This document shows, piece by piece, positions 46,219-57,906 of a DNA stretch of 64,000 nt. A program made the position numbers and the translations under genes. This DNA is from Rhodococcus rhodochrous (GTDB lineage: Bacteria > Actinomycetota > Actinomycetes > Mycobacteriales > Mycobacteriaceae): NCBI RefSeq assembly GCF_014854695.1, contig NZ_CP027557.1, positions 1,798,001 through 1,862,000 on the forward strand, given 5' to 3'. Numbering within the stretch: position 1 is the first letter of the stretch; each line of letters opens with the position of its first letter. Under the pieces are notes generated by a model. It was not told where the DNA came from. It searched no databases and was given only the letters and a program-made list of their open reading frames with translations.

Positions 46219-47539
46219 CCAGTGCAACGGCGACCGATGCTTCGGGCCGGCGTCCGGTGGGTGTGGCGGTTCTCGGGCACGGCACCGTCGGTGCCGAGGT
46301 CGCGCGGATCATCCGCGAGGACGCCGCCGATCTCGAGGCGCGCATCGGTGCCCCCCTCGAGCTGCGGGGGGTCGCCGTGCGCGACGCCTCCCGCGACCGG
46401 GGTCTTCCCGCGGAGCTGGTCACGACGAACGCCGAGGCGCTGATCCGCCGCGACGACGTCGACATCGTCGTCGAACTCATCGGTGGCATCGAACTGCCCC
46501 GCAAGCTCGTGCGCACGGCGCTCGACGCCGGCAAGTCCGTCGTCACCGCCAACAAGGCACTGCTCGCCGCCTACACCGGCGAACTGGCCGAGGTGGCCGA
46601 GGCCCGCAACGTCGACCTCTACTTCGAGGCGTCCGTGGCCGGTGCGATCCCGGTGATCCGTCCGCTGACCCAGTCGCTCGCGGGCGACAAGGTCAACCGG
46701 GTCGTCGGCATCGTCAACGGCACCACGAACTACATCCTCTCGGCCATGGACGAGACGGGCGCCGACTACGGCGAGACGCTCGCCGAGGCGGGCCGCCTCG
46801 GATACGCCGAGGCCGATCCCACCGCCGACGTCGAAGGCTTCGACGCGGCCTCGAAGGCGGCGATCCTCGCGTCGATCGCCTTCCACACCCGCGTGACGGC
46901 AGCCGACGTCTACCGCGAGGGCATCTCGTCGATCACCGCCGCCGACCTCACCTCGGCGCGCGCGCTCAACTGCACGATCAAGCTGCTCGCGTTGTGCGAG
47001 CGCGTCCCGTCCGCCGACGGCAAGGACCGCGTGTCCGCCCGGGTCTACCCGGCGCTCGTGCCCCGCGAGCATCCGCTGGCCTCGGTCAACGGCGCGTTCA
47101 ACGCCGTCGTCGTCGAAGCGGAGTCCTCGGGCCGGCTCATGTTCTACGGCCAGGGTGCCGGTGGCGCCCCCACCGCCTCCGCCGTGATGGGCGACCTCGT
47201 GATGGCCGCCCGCAACCGGGTGCAGGGAGGTCGTGGTCCGCGTGAGTCGAAGTACGCGCAGTTGGAGATCGCGCCCATGAGCGACATCCTCACCCGCTAC
47301 TACGTCAATCTGAAGGTCGCCGACCGCGCCGGCGTGCTCTCCGCGGTGGCCGCCGAGTTCGCCACGCGGGGCGTGAGCATCGCAGCGGTCCGTCAGGAAG
47401 GCGCCGGCGACGCTGCCCGTCTGGTGGTACTCACCCATCAGGCCACCGACCGTGCGCTGGCGGATACCGTCGCAGCGCTCGACAAACTCGAATCCGTGAT
47501 CGCTGTGACCAGCGTCCTGAGACTGGAGGGATCCGCCGA

Positions 47540-47543
<4 letters not shown>
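46215..47543 (+). CDS. hom: Homoserine dehydrogenase
   Basis: A 442-residue enzyme reducing aspartate semialdehyde to homoserine. Nucleotide loop [33 protein letters not shown] and [25 protein letters not shown] form the catalytic domain. A C-terminal ACT domain (about 360-440; [28 protein letters not shown]) indicates threonine feedback control. Coupled to lysA by GTGA and to thrC by ATGA. Confidence 0.96.
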
Positions 47544-49598
<2,055 letters not shown>

Positions 49599-49971
49599 GA
49601 CCGACACGCGGTGCCGGGTGGGGGGTCGACGGGTGGTGCAACACACACGTCCCATCCGGCACGGCGATTCTTGCTCTACGTACAGATCGTCGCTATTCTG
49701 TGGGGTGTCCGCACGTCGTGCGTATCAGTCGCCGGATTCTCCAGGGCAATCACTCCAGCTCCATCGGGGCGTCGAGCCTGGATCGATCCTCACCTGCTCC
49801 CGGATCCGGGAGGGGGACAGACCGCACCTACCGGATTTCGGTGTGGTGGCGGACGTGCCGACCGTTCGTTTTCCCTGAACTCGTACGGCAAATCCCAGCT
49901 CAGTGGACGAACTGATCTGCGGGACGAACCCTCTGCTGCGCATGGAGCGAGCGAGGGAAGGAAGGATCTCC
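49599..49971 (+). promoter_or_regulatory. rho leader region with hairpins and promoter
   Basis: 373 bp without a gene. A stem of 12-bp arms with one G-T wobble, gtgccgggtggg (49611-49622) and cccatccggcac (49651-49662), may end thrB transcription. A promoter with 17-bp spacing follows: TTGCTC (49671-49676) and TATTCT (49694-49699). A palindrome CTCCCGGATCCGGGAG lies at 49797-49812. This implies a leader of roughly 265 nt on rho mRNA. Confidence 0.55.
49671..49699 (+). promoter_or_regulatory. Candidate sigma-70-type promoter of rho
   Basis: -35 TTGCTC and -10 TATTCT, each 4/6 to consensus, separated by exactly 17 bp. Start of transcription expected near 49706. Confidence 0.55.
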
Positions 49972-52017
49972 GTGACAGATACGGACCTGATCACTACACC
50001 TGCTCTCGACATTCCCGAGGCCGGTAGCCGGACGACCACGCGCGGTCGCCGCGGAGCAGGCCTTTCGGGCATGGTGCTTGCCGAGTTGCGGACTCTTGCC
50101 GCCGAGCTCGGGATCAAGGGCACCTCCGGGATGCGCAAGGGTGATCTCATCGCTGCGATCAAGGAGAAGCAGGGAGGCGGCGCCGCCGCACCTGCCGAGC
50201 AGCCTGCAGCCAAGACGGCTGCCTCCGAGAAGACGGAAGCAGCAGCGAAGACCGAGACGGCCGACAAGCCCGAGGGAGCGCCCTCGCGTGGCACCCGCGG
50301 TCGCCGTGGCCGTGCCGCCGCCGACGAGACCGCCGCGCCCGAGCAGAAGGCCGACGCCGAGCCGGCCCAGCAGAAGGCCGACGTGAAGTCCGGCGACGAG
50401 GGCTCGCAGGAGAAGCCGCAGGGCGGCCAGACCCCCAGCGGCGACAACGAATCCGACGGTAACCGCCGCGGCCGTGGCCGTCGCGGACGCCGCGGTGGCG
50501 ACAACGCCGACCAGCACCAGCAGGCCGAGGGCGCCGACGCGTCCGAGGACGGTCGCCAGGATCGCGACTCGCAGCGCGAGAAGAGCCAGGATCGCGACTC
50601 GCAGCGCGAGCGTGGCCAGGACCGCAACTCCGGCGACGGCTCCTCGCGCCGCGACCGCAACCAGAGCGACCGTAACCAGGGTGATCGCAACCAGGACGCC
50701 GGCGATCGCGACGGCGGTAATCAGGGTCCGCGCCAGGGCCAGGACAACCGTGGGGGAGACGACGAGGAAGGCGGCCGCGGCCGCCGGGGTCGGCGCTTCC
50801 GTGAGCGTCGTCGTGGACGCGACCGCGGCGAGAGCGGTTCGGACTCGCGCGAGCCCGAGATCCGCGAGGACGACGTCCTGCAGCCGGTCGCCGGCATCCT
50901 CGACGTCCTCGACAACTACGCGTTCGTCCGCACCTCCGGCTACCTCGCCGGCCCGAACGACGTGTACGTCTCGATGAACATGGTGCGCAAGAACGGCCTG
51001 CGCCGCGGCGACGCCATCACCGGCGCCGTGCGGGTCCCCCGCGAGGGTGAGCAGGGCAACCAGCGTCAGAAGTTCAACCCGCTGGTCCGCCTCGACACCG
51101 TCAACGGCCGCGAGGTCGACTCGGCCAAGCGCCGCCCCGAGTTCAACAAGCTCACGCCGCTGTACCCCAACCAGCGACTGCGCCTCGAGACCCAGCCGAA
51201 CATCCTCACCACACGCGTGATCGACCTGGTCATGCCGATCGGCAAGGGTCAGCGTGCACTCATCGTGTCGCCGCCGAAGGCCGGTAAGACCACCGTCCTC
51301 CAGGACATCGCCAACGCGATCGCCGTCAACAACCCCGAGTGCTACCTGATGGTCGTGCTCGTCGACGAGCGTCCCGAAGAGGTCACCGACATGCAGCGTT
51401 CGGTGAAGGGCGAGGTCATCGCCTCGACCTTCGACCGGCCGCCGTCGGATCACACCTCGGTCGCCGAGCTCGCCATCGAGCGTGCGAAGCGTCTCGTGGA
51501 GATGGGCCAGGACGTCGTGGTGCTCCTCGACTCCATCACCCGTCTCGGCCGCGCGTACAACAACTCGTCGCCGGCATCCGGACGCATCCTCTCCGGTGGT
51601 GTCGACTCGACCGCGCTGTACCCGCCGAAGCGTTTCCTCGGTGCTGCCCGCAACATCGAGAACGGCGGATCGCTCACGATCATCGCCACCGCGATGGTCG
51701 AGACCGGTTCCACCGGCGACACGGTGATCTTCGAGGAGTTCAAGGGCACGGGTAACGCCGAGCTCAAGCTCGACCGGAAGATCGCCGAGCGGCGCGTGTT
51801 CCCGGCGGTCGACGTCAACCCGTCCGGTACACGCAAGGACGAACTGCTCATGAGCCCCGACGAGTTCGCCGTGGTGCACAAGCTCCGCCGCGTGCTCTCG
51901 GGCCTCGATTCGCACCAGGCGATCGACCTGCTCATCGACCGGCTCAAGAAGTCCAAGACGAACATCGAGTTCCTCATGAATGTGGCGAAGACCGCACCGG
52001 GGGCACTCGACGACTGA
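49972..52017 (+). CDS. rho: Transcription termination factor Rho
   Basis: A 681-residue hexameric RNA-dependent ATPase. Rho_N helical domain (about 28-63; [37 protein letters not shown]). Then an insertion of about 230 residues rich in Arg, Gly, Asp, Gln and Asn. Then the cold-shock RNA-binding domain (about 300-375; [20 protein letters not shown]) and motor with Walker [12 protein letters not shown], Walker [15 protein letters not shown] and Q-loop. The insertion is far longer than in E. coli Rho (419 residues total) but is a known actinobacterial feature. GTG at 49972 is set by GGAAGGAAGG upstream. Confidence 0.96.
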   Translation: MTDTDLITTPALDIPEAGSRTTTRGRRGAGLSGMVLAELRTLAAELGIKGTSGMRKGDLIAAIKEKQGGGAAAPAEQPAAKTAASEKTEAAAKTETADKPEGAPSRGTRGRRGRAAADETAAPEQKADAEPAQQKADVKSGDEGSQEKPQGGQTPSGDNESDGNRRGRGRRGRRGGDNADQHQQAEGADASEDGRQDRDSQREKSQDRDSQRERGQDRNSGDGSSRRDRNQSDRNQGDRNQDAGDRDGGNQGPRQGQDNRGGDDEEGGRGRRGRRFRERRRGRDRGESGSDSREPEIREDDVLQPVAGILDVLDNYAFVRTSGYLAGPNDVYVSMNMVRKNGLRRGDAITGAVRVPREGEQGNQRQKFNPLVRLDTVNGREVDSAKRRPEFNKLTPLYPNQRLRLETQPNILTTRVIDLVMPIGKGQRALIVSPPKAGKTTVLQDIANAIAVNNPECYLMVVLVDERPEEVTDMQRSVKGEVIASTFDRPPSDHTSVAELAIERAKRLVEMGQDVVVLLDSITRLGRAYNNSSPASGRILSGGVDSTALYPPKRFLGAARNIENGGSLTIIATAMVETGSTGDTVIFEEFKGTGNAELKLDRKIAERRVFPAVDVNPSGTRKDELLMSPDEFAVVHKLRRVLSGLDSHQAIDLLIDRLKKSKTNIEFLMNVAKTAPGALDD

Positions 52018-52024
52018 CGTCGGC

Positions 52025-52049
52025 GCCCCGGGGAATTTCTTCCCGGGGC
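52025..52049 (+). terminator. Hairpin after rho
   Basis: Arms gccccggg (52025-52032) and cccggggc (52042-52049), extendable by two inner pairs, followed by cctacgttt. A -10-like cataat (52061-52066) for rpmE comes right after it. Confidence 0.6.
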
Positions 52050-52139
52050 CCTACGTTTGGCATAATCGACAGGCTCAGTCCGGCTCCGGTTCACGTCTTC
52101 GATCCGCGAAGGCGACCCGGCGGCCATGAAAGGGACACC

Positions 52140-52373
52140 ATGAAGGCAGGAATCCACCCCAACTACGTGACGACGACCGTCGTCTGCGGTTGCGGTAACA
52201 CGTTCGAGACGCGCAGCACCAAGGAGTCGGGACGTATCAACGTCGAAGTCTGCTCCAACTGCCACCCGTTCTACACCGGCAAGCAGAAGATCCTCGACAC
52301 CGGTGGACGCGTCGCGCGCTTCGAGGCTCGCTACGGCAAGCGTGCGCCGAAGAAGGCCGCTTCCGACAGCTAG
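52140..52373 (+). CDS. rpmE: 50S ribosomal protein L31
   Basis: A 77-residue L31 of the zinc-binding (C+) type: Cys pairs in VVCGCGNTF and [24 protein letters not shown] is the family start and [13 protein letters not shown] the rRNA-binding tail. ATG at 52140 after AAAGGGACACC. As a C+ paralogue it may be swapped for a cysteine-free L31 under zinc limitation (known in actinobacteria). Confidence 0.97.
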   Translation: MKAGIHPNYVTTTVVCGCGNTFETRSTKESGRINVEVCSNCHPFYTGKQKILDTGGRVARFEARYGKRAPKKAASDS

Positions 52374-52380
52374 CTGTCAC

Positions 52381-52426
52381 GCCGACGCCCGGTACTGCCC
52401 TCGTGCAGGCCGGGCGTCGGCTTTTT
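52381..52426 (+). terminator. Intrinsic terminator after rpmE
   Basis: Perfect 12-bp arms gccgacgcccgg (52381-52392) and ccgggcgtcggc (52410-52421), 17-nt loop, then TTTTT. It is the only T-tailed hairpin I noted in the window. prfA starts 34 bp later, so prfA must have its own promoter or rely on read-through. Confidence 0.9.
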
Positions 52427-52460
52427 CATTGCAAGACCGAAACCAGAGCGGAGCACACTC

Positions 52461-53540
52461 ATGGCGGGGCAGACCAAGCCGTCGGCCATCGACGACATCC
52501 TGGCCGAACACGCGGGTCTGGAGCAGCAGTTGTCCGACCCGTCGCTGCACGACGATCCTGCGGCAGCGCGTCGGGTGGGCAAGCGGTTCGCAGAGCTCGC
52601 CCCCGTGATGTCGACCTACAACGCTCTGAAGCAGGCACGCGAGGATCTCGAGGCGGCGCGCGAACTCGCCGCCGACGACTCGTCGTTCGCGTCCGAGGTC
52701 GACGACCTCGAAGGGCAGGTCGCCGAGCTCGACCGCTCGCTCACCGACCTGCTCGCTCCGCGCGACCCGCACGACGGCGACGACGTGGTCCTCGAGGTGA
52801 AGTCCGGTGAGGGCGGGGAGGAATCCGCCCTGTTCGCCGGCGATCTCACCCGGATGTACACGCGCTACGCCGAACGTGCCGGTTGGCGCGTCGAGGTTCT
52901 CGGTGCCACCTACTCCGATCTCGGCGGTTACAAGGACGTCACGCTGTCGATCAAGTCGCGGACCGACGTGCGCGACGGCGTGTGGTCCCGTCTGAAGTTC
53001 GAGGGCGGCGTGCACCGCGTTCAGCGTGTGCCCGTCACCGAGTCGCAGGGACGCGTGCACACCTCCGCGGCCGGCGTCTTCGTCTACCCGGAGCCCGACG
53101 AGGTCGAGCAGGTGCAGATCGACGAGAGCGACCTGCGCATCGACGTCTACCGGTCGTCCGGCAAGGGCGGTCAGGGCGTCAACACCACCGACTCGGCCGT
53201 GCGCATCACGCACCTTCCCACCGGCATCGTGGTGACCTGCCAGAACGAACGTTCCCAGCTGCAGAACAAGGCCCGCGCGATGCAGGTCCTCGCGGCGCGC
53301 CTGCAGGCGGCGGCCGAAGAGGCGGCCGAGGCCGAGGCATCGGCGGGTCGCGCCAGCCAGGTCCGTACCGTCGACCGGTCGGAGCGCATCCGCACCTACA
53401 ACTTCCCCGAGAACCGGATCACCGATCACCGCATCGGCTTCAAGTCCCACAATCTCGACGCGGTGCTCGACGGCGAACTCGACGCGCTGCTCGACGCCCT
53501 GGGCGCTGCAGACAGAGAAGCCCGGCTCGCGGCGGAGTAA
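52461..53540 (+). CDS. prfA: Peptide chain release factor 1
   Basis: A 359-residue class I release factor recognising UAA/UAG. The catalytic GGQ is in [21 protein letters not shown]. Domain 1 helices (about 1-95), codon-recognition domain (about 110-220) and the C-terminal helix with [20 protein letters not shown] are all normal. ATG at 52461 with CGGAG upstream. Its Gln in GGQ is the target of PrmC, whose gene lies 700 bp downstream. Confidence 0.97.
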   Translation: MAGQTKPSAIDDILAEHAGLEQQLSDPSLHDDPAAARRVGKRFAELAPVMSTYNALKQAREDLEAARELAADDSSFASEVDDLEGQVAELDRSLTDLLAPRDPHDGDDVVLEVKSGEGGEESALFAGDLTRMYTRYAERAGWRVEVLGATYSDLGGYKDVTLSIKSRTDVRDGVWSRLKFEGGVHRVQRVPVTESQGRVHTSAAGVFVYPEPDEVEQVQIDESDLRIDVYRSSGKGGQGVNTTDSAVRITHLPTGIVVTCQNERSQLQNKARAMQVLAARLQAAAEEAAEAEASAGRASQVRTVDRSERIRTYNFPENRITDHRIGFKSHNLDAVLDGELDALLDALGAADREARLAAE

Positions 53541-53553
53541 CCGCGAACCGGGC
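53520..53553. terminator. Hairpin spanning the prfA stop
   Basis: gcccggctcgcgg (53520-53532) and ccgcgaaccgggc (53541-53553), 13-bp arms with one mismatch, around the TAA stop. It could end transcription of prfA and of the convergent secreted-protein gene. Confidence 0.6.
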
Positions 53554-53584
53554 CCTGACAGGGGAGCGGGGCTCTACTCCACTG

Positions 53585-54055
53585 TCACTCCACCGTCGGG
53601 TCGGTGTCCTCGTCCTCGTCGGGTGCCGGCGCCGGCGGAACGTTCGTGAGATCGACGCCCGGCAGCAGGAAGCAACCCTGGCCGTCGGCGTTCTGATGGG
53701 CGCCCCAGACTGCGCTGACCACGAGTCCGTCACCGGTCTGGAGGGCGATCGCGGGCTCGTCGCCCTCGGCCGCTTGCGGAAGAACGCCGCCACCGAGCTG
53801 CAGCGTCCTCAGGTTCACCCAGTTGATCTGGCCTCCGCCGCTGCCTTCCTGCTCGATCTCGTACTCGATCCCCGCAGGCGCCGCGTCCTCCTCGGCGAGG
53901 GCGGTCTCCGTGTCGACCACGCCGATACCCGCCGGGCATCCGATCGGGATCGGCTGGAAGTCGATGGGCTCGGCACTCGCAAGAGCAGGGGCCGCGAATG
54001 CGGTCGCACCCGCAGCGGCAAGAACGGTGATTCCACGCACAGTCCGCGTCTTCAT
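53585..54055 (-). CDS. Secreted hypothetical protein (156 aa)
   Basis: An exported protein: MKTRTVRG then hydrophobic ITVLAAAGATAFAAPALASA, with likely cleavage ASA-EP near residue 29. The mature chain is acidic, has two cysteines (IGCPAGIG, GQGCFLLPG) that could form one disulfide, and ends in an Asp/Glu/Pro tail. ATG at 54055 follows AAAGGG at good spacing. It lies antisense between prfA and prmC, which are directly adjacent in M. tuberculosis. I do not recognise the family. Confidence 0.75.
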   Translation of the reverse strand: MKTRTVRGITVLAAAGATAFAAPALASAEPIDFQPIPIGCPAGIGVVDTETALAEEDAAPAGIEYEIEQEGSGGGQINWVNLRTLQLGGGVLPQAAEGDEPAIALQTGDGLVVSAVWGAHQNADGQGCFLLPGVDLTNVPPAPAPDEDEDTDPTVE

Positions 54056-54239
54056 GGAGCAATCCCTTTCTGTCGATGAAACCGACCGGAAGGTATCGGT
54101 CCTCGTTCGGGTGCCCACCCCGCCGTGCCGTCAATCACGTTGTCGGAAACATCCTCGATGTCCGGTTCGGGTGTTCTGCGTGCAATGCGAGGGCTACCTC
54201 GGCGTAGTGCAGGTACGAGGTCGTGGCACGCTGTAAGGC

Positions 54240-55163
54240 GTGAGCCGTCAACCTCTGCGCCTGGCCATCATCGAAGCGGCATCGGTCCTCGAGGAAGCCG
54301 GAGTCCCGAGTCCTCGGGTCGACGCCGAACTTCTCGCAGCGCACCTGCTCGGCATCGAGCGCGGGCGACTCGGTCTGGTCCCGCTCGTCGATGCCACGAC
54401 CATCGACGCCTACCGCTCGATGGTCGAACAGCGGGCGAAGCGGATTCCTCTGCAGTACATCACCGGCACCTCGCCGATGGGGGAGATCGACCTGGCAGTG
54501 GGGCCGGGGGTGTTCGTCCCGCGGCCCGAGACGGAACTGCTGCTCGGGTGGGCGCTGGCCTTCCTCGAACGCCACGGCAGCCGCAACCCGGTCGTCCTCG
54601 ACCTGTGCACCGGATCCGGCGCGCTGGCCCTGGCGATTGCGCATGCGCGTCCCGACGCCGAGGTCCACGCCGTCGAACTCGAGGCGAAGGCCCTCGCCTG
54701 GGCGCGTCGGAACGCCGAGACGCGCGCGGAGGAAGGGGACACCCCGATCCGGCTGTACCAGGGCGATGTCACCGACCGCATGCTGCTCACCAACCTCGAA
54801 GGCAGCGTCGATCTGGTGGTCGCCAACCCGCCCTACATCCCGGAAGGGGCCGACCTCGAACCCGAGGTGATCGAACACGATCCGCACTCGGCGCTCTTCG
54901 GGGGAGCGGACGGACTGTCCGTCATCCGGCCGATGGTCTCCAACATTGCGCGGTGGTTGCGGATCGGGGGAGCGGCAGCGGTCGAGCACGACGACACGCA
55001 CAGCCTGCTGGTCGCCGAACTGTTCGAGCAGCGTCGGGTGTTCGGCGACGTCGTGCGGCACCCCGACCTCGCCGGGAAGGCCCGCTTCGTGACCGCGCAC
55101 CGTGTTCCCACGGCGGTGGAAGCCGACCGCATGAAGTCGGTACGGTCTGCGGCGGACGGCTGA
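54240..55163 (+). CDS. prmC: Release factor glutamine methyltransferase
   Basis: A 307-residue N5-glutamine methyltransferase acting on the GGQ of release factors. N-terminal helical domain (about 1-80) with LQYITGTSPMGEIDLAVGPGVFVPRPETE. SAM site VLDLCTGSGALALAIAHARP and active-site NPPYIPE (about 198-204) in VVANPPYIPEG. GTG at 54240; the ribosome site is weak (TAAGGC). Start distance to the family's first conserved helix is normal. Confidence 0.94.
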   Translation: MSRQPLRLAIIEAASVLEEAGVPSPRVDAELLAAHLLGIERGRLGLVPLVDATTIDAYRSMVEQRAKRIPLQYITGTSPMGEIDLAVGPGVFVPRPETELLLGWALAFLERHGSRNPVVLDLCTGSGALALAIAHARPDAEVHAVELEAKALAWARRNAETRAEEGDTPIRLYQGDVTDRMLLTNLEGSVDLVVANPPYIPEGADLEPEVIEHDPHSALFGGADGLSVIRPMVSNIARWLRIGGAAAVEHDDTHSLLVAELFEQRRVFGDVVRHPDLAGKARFVTAHRVPTAVEADRMKSVRSAADG

Positions 55164-55214
55164 CGGGCAGGACCCGTCCGGTGCCGAGTGCGGCCGAAGT
55201 GGAAGGATGAGCGC

Positions 55215-55877
55215 GTGAGCACCGTGTACGACTGCAACAACGAAGCTTCGCGCGCCGCCGGACTCAACGCGGCGCGTGGCGCACTCAAGGCCGGACGACT
55301 CGTCGTCGTACCCACCGACACGGTGTACGGCATCGCTGCCGACGCCTTCGACTCCGACGCGGTGACGGCGCTCCTGCGCGCGAAGGGCCGCGGCCGCGAC
55401 ATGCCGGTGCCGGTCCTCGTCGGCTCCTGGACGACCATCGACGGTCTCGTCGCCTCTGTGCGTCCCGAGGCACGGGAGTTGATCCGCGCGTTCTGGCCGG
55501 GCGGGCTCAGCCTCGTGGTGCACCAGGCGCCGTCCCTGGCCTGGGACCTCGGCGACACCCGCGGCACCGTCATGCTCCGCATGCCGCTGCACCCCGTCAT
55601 CCTGGAACTGCTGCGCGAGGTCGGTCCGCTCGCGGTCTCCAGCGCCAATGTCTCCGGCCGGCCCCCTGCCACGAACGTCACCGAGGCGCGCGAGCAACTC
55701 GGAGCATCGGCGAGTGTCTATCTCGACGGTGGCCCGGCGGAGCACGGAGTCGCATCGACGATCGTCGACCTCACGGGCGACCGCCCGCGCATCCTGCGCG
55801 AAGGCGCGGTGACGGCCGAAGCACTCGCGGAGGTGCTCGGCGACGATCCCGAGCGCCTTCGGTCCGGCGGGGAGTAG
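55215..55877 (+). CDS. sua5: L-threonylcarbamoyladenylate synthase (Sua5/YciO/YrdC)
   Basis: A 220-residue enzyme making the activated carbamoyl-threonine for tRNA t6A. LVVVPTDTVYGIAADAF, KGRGRDMPVPVLVG, FWPGGLSLVV and VSSANVSGRPPATNV are the family motifs in order. GTG at 55215 follows GGAAGGATGAGCGC. It has the YrdC domain only, no clear Sua5 C-terminal domain. Between prmC and wecA as in mycobacteria. Confidence 0.93.
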   Translation: MSTVYDCNNEASRAAGLNAARGALKAGRLVVVPTDTVYGIAADAFDSDAVTALLRAKGRGRDMPVPVLVGSWTTIDGLVASVRPEARELIRAFWPGGLSLVVHQAPSLAWDLGDTRGTVMLRMPLHPVILELLREVGPLAVSSANVSGRPPATNVTEAREQLGASASVYLDGGPAEHGVASTIVDLTGDRPRILREGAVTAEALAEVLGDDPERLRSGGE

Positions 55878-55896
55878 CGGCGGAGGAACGGAGCAC

Positions 55897-57102
55897 GTGA
55901 CTGCAGCCGACACCACCGCCGTACTGCTCGCCCAGGCCGGGCGTGGCGCCGGCGTTCCCATCCGGGAGCTTCTCCTCGTCCTGCTCACCGCCGCGGTGGT
56001 GACCTTCCTCGCGACCGGTGTGGTGCGGATCCTCGCGCTGAAGTTCGGAGCGGTCGCCGTTCCTCGCGACCGCGACGTGCACGTGACCCCGACCCCCCGG
56101 ATGGGTGGGGTCGGCATGTACATCGGCCTCGTCGCGGGAATTGTCTTCGCTCAGCAATTGCCTGCTCTGACAAGGGGTTTCGAATACACCCCGGATATGG
56201 GGGCGGCGCTCGTCGCGGCCTCGATCATCGTCGTCGTCGGCATCGTCGACGACCGGTGGGGACTCGATGCGCTCACCAAGTTCGTCGGCCAGGTCACCGC
56301 GGCCGGCGTGCTCGTGGTCATGGGCGTGAGCTGGATCGTCATCTACGACCCGTTCAGTGCCTCGACACTCGTGCTCGACCAGCTCCAGGGCGGTCTCATC
56401 ACCGTCGCCGTCGCCGCGGTGACGATCAACGCGATGAACTTCGTCGACGGGCTCGACGGACTGGCGGCCGGACTGGGGCTCATCGCCGCACTCGCGATCT
56501 GCGCGTTCTCCGTGGGTCTGCTGCTCGATCAGGGCGGCGACGTCTCCGCCTACCCCCCGGCCCTCATGGCCGCGGCCCTCGCCGGCGCCTGCCTCGGCTT
56601 CCTGCCGCACAACTTCCAGCCCGCCAGGATCTTCATGGGCGACTCCGGGTCGATGCTCATCGGTCTCATGCTCGCCGCGATCTCCACGAGCGCCTCGGGC
56701 CTCATCCCGCTCAGCGCCTACGGTTCGCGCGACCTGCTCGGTCTGCTCTCACCGCTGATCCTGGTCGGTGCCGTGATGTTCATCCCGATCCTCGACCTGC
56801 TCCTCGCGATCGTGCGGCGCACCCGGGCCGGCGTCAGCCCGTTCAGCCCCGACAAGATGCACCTCCACCACCGCCTGCTGCAGATCGGGCACTCGCACCG
56901 TCGCGTGGTGCTGCTGCTCTACCTGTGGGTCGGCATCCTGGCCTTCGGAGCCGTCGGTTCCTCGCTGCTCGACCGGCGGGCGGTGGTATTGATCCTCGCG
57001 GGTGGTCTCGTGTTCGCCCTCGTGGTGACCGCCGTGCCGTCGCTGCGGCGGCACGACGAGTCGGGGGAGACGCCGCCGGAGCACTCCCGAGAGGTCGGTT
57101 AG
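55897..57102 (+). CDS. wecA: UDP-GlcNAc:undecaprenyl-phosphate GlcNAc-1-phosphate transferase
   Basis: A 401-residue polytopic membrane enzyme starting cell-wall linker (arabinogalactan) synthesis. About 11 membrane helices. Catalytic Asp motifs: IVDDRWGLDA, AMNFVDGLDGLAAG and FMGDSGSMLIGL. The sugar-specificity loop HLHHRLLQIGHSHRR shows the GlcNAc-type HIHH-like pattern. GTG at 55897 after GGAGGAACGGAGCAC. Equivalent of rfe/Rv1302 by position (from memory). Confidence 0.94.
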   Translation: MTAADTTAVLLAQAGRGAGVPIRELLLVLLTAAVVTFLATGVVRILALKFGAVAVPRDRDVHVTPTPRMGGVGMYIGLVAGIVFAQQLPALTRGFEYTPDMGAALVAASIIVVVGIVDDRWGLDALTKFVGQVTAAGVLVVMGVSWIVIYDPFSASTLVLDQLQGGLITVAVAAVTINAMNFVDGLDGLAAGLGLIAALAICAFSVGLLLDQGGDVSAYPPALMAAALAGACLGFLPHNFQPARIFMGDSGSMLIGLMLAAISTSASGLIPLSAYGSRDLLGLLSPLILVGAVMFIPILDLLLAIVRRTRAGVSPFSPDKMHLHHRLLQIGHSHRRVVLLLYLWVGILAFGAVGSSLLDRRAVVLILAGGLVFALVVTAVPSLRRHDESGETPPEHSREVG

Positions 57103-57113
57103 GCTCGGATATC

Positions 57114-57593
57114 GTGACGAACCCGGATCATCTCGAACCCGACCACGGTCTGCCCTCGCTGCCCGACCCGATCGCGCCGATGCGTGCGGCCGTGCGGTAC
57201 GGCGCCCTCGGTCTTCTCGCGCTCGCCGTCGTGGCCTCGGTGATCTCGGTGCTCGTCGCCGGGATGCCCGGCCTGTGGGGTGCACTCATCGGAGCGGCCG
57301 TCGGCGGAGGGTTCATCCTCTTCACTGCACTCGGCGTTCTCCTGACGTCGAAGATGCCGGCGATGACCGCCGGAGCCGTACTTCTCGGCACCTGGCTGCT
57401 GAAGCTGATCCTCGCCATCGTCGTGATGGGTTCGCTCGACTCGCTCGACTTCTACAACCGCAACGCGCTCGTCCTCACCATCGTGTTCGCCCTGGTCATC
57501 GTTCTGGGAGCCGAGACCTACGGGGTGCTCTCGCAGCGCGCCCTGTACGTCGATCCCCAGACGTCCTCCGGATCCGACAACGACGATCGGTAG
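57114..57593 (+). CDS. AtpI-like membrane protein upstream of the ATP synthase operon
   Basis: A 159-residue protein with four hydrophobic segments (YGALGLLALAVVASVISVLV, LIGAAVGGGFILFTALGVLL, MTAGAVLLGTWLLKLILAIVVM, VLTIVFALVIVLGAETYGVL). AtpI-type proteins help assemble the c-ring. GTG at 57114 is 12 bp after the wecA stop. By position it corresponds to Rv1303 of M. tuberculosis (from memory). Confidence 0.82.
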   Translation: MTNPDHLEPDHGLPSLPDPIAPMRAAVRYGALGLLALAVVASVISVLVAGMPGLWGALIGAAVGGGFILFTALGVLLTSKMPAMTAGAVLLGTWLLKLILAIVVMGSLDSLDFYNRNALVLTIVFALVIVLGAETYGVLSQRALYVDPQTSSGSDNDDR

Positions 57594-57906
57594 TAGTACC
57601 GCTTGTCCATAACCCCCCACGTAGGAACCCACCTACGCACTGTCGTAGAGCAGTTGGTAGGGTGAGTTCTACGAAAGTGACGCTGCCCGCATCGGGTTCG
57701 AAGAGGGTGCGCAGTTGTGACTTCGTAGGCGGTCGTGTTCAAATGGCCGCCGAGTCGACGAGAGTCGCCGACACCGGCAGGAAGCGGGACCGTTCACGCG
57801 GTTCGGACCACTGGCGAATACGCGAGCCGACCTGGTCGACTTCTGGATCGTCAATGTCCGATCGAACCGCAGACGGCATGCCTGCGGCCGACTACGGGAG
57901 AGAGCG
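57594..57906 (+). promoter_or_regulatory. atpB leader with repeated cgtag/ctacg elements
   Basis: 313 bp with no gene I can support. cgtagg (57620-57625), cctacg (57632-57637), cgtag (57644-57648) and ctacg (57669-57673) alternate, so at least two mutually exclusive short hairpins are possible. The ATP synthase promoter must lie here; I could not pick a clear -35/-10. Confidence 0.45.

Noticed and set aside
52075..52139. Zinc-responsive (Zur-type) operator before rpmE
   Set aside because: The leader has no clear AT-rich dyad of the Zur type; the C+ form of L31 is usually the constitutive one.
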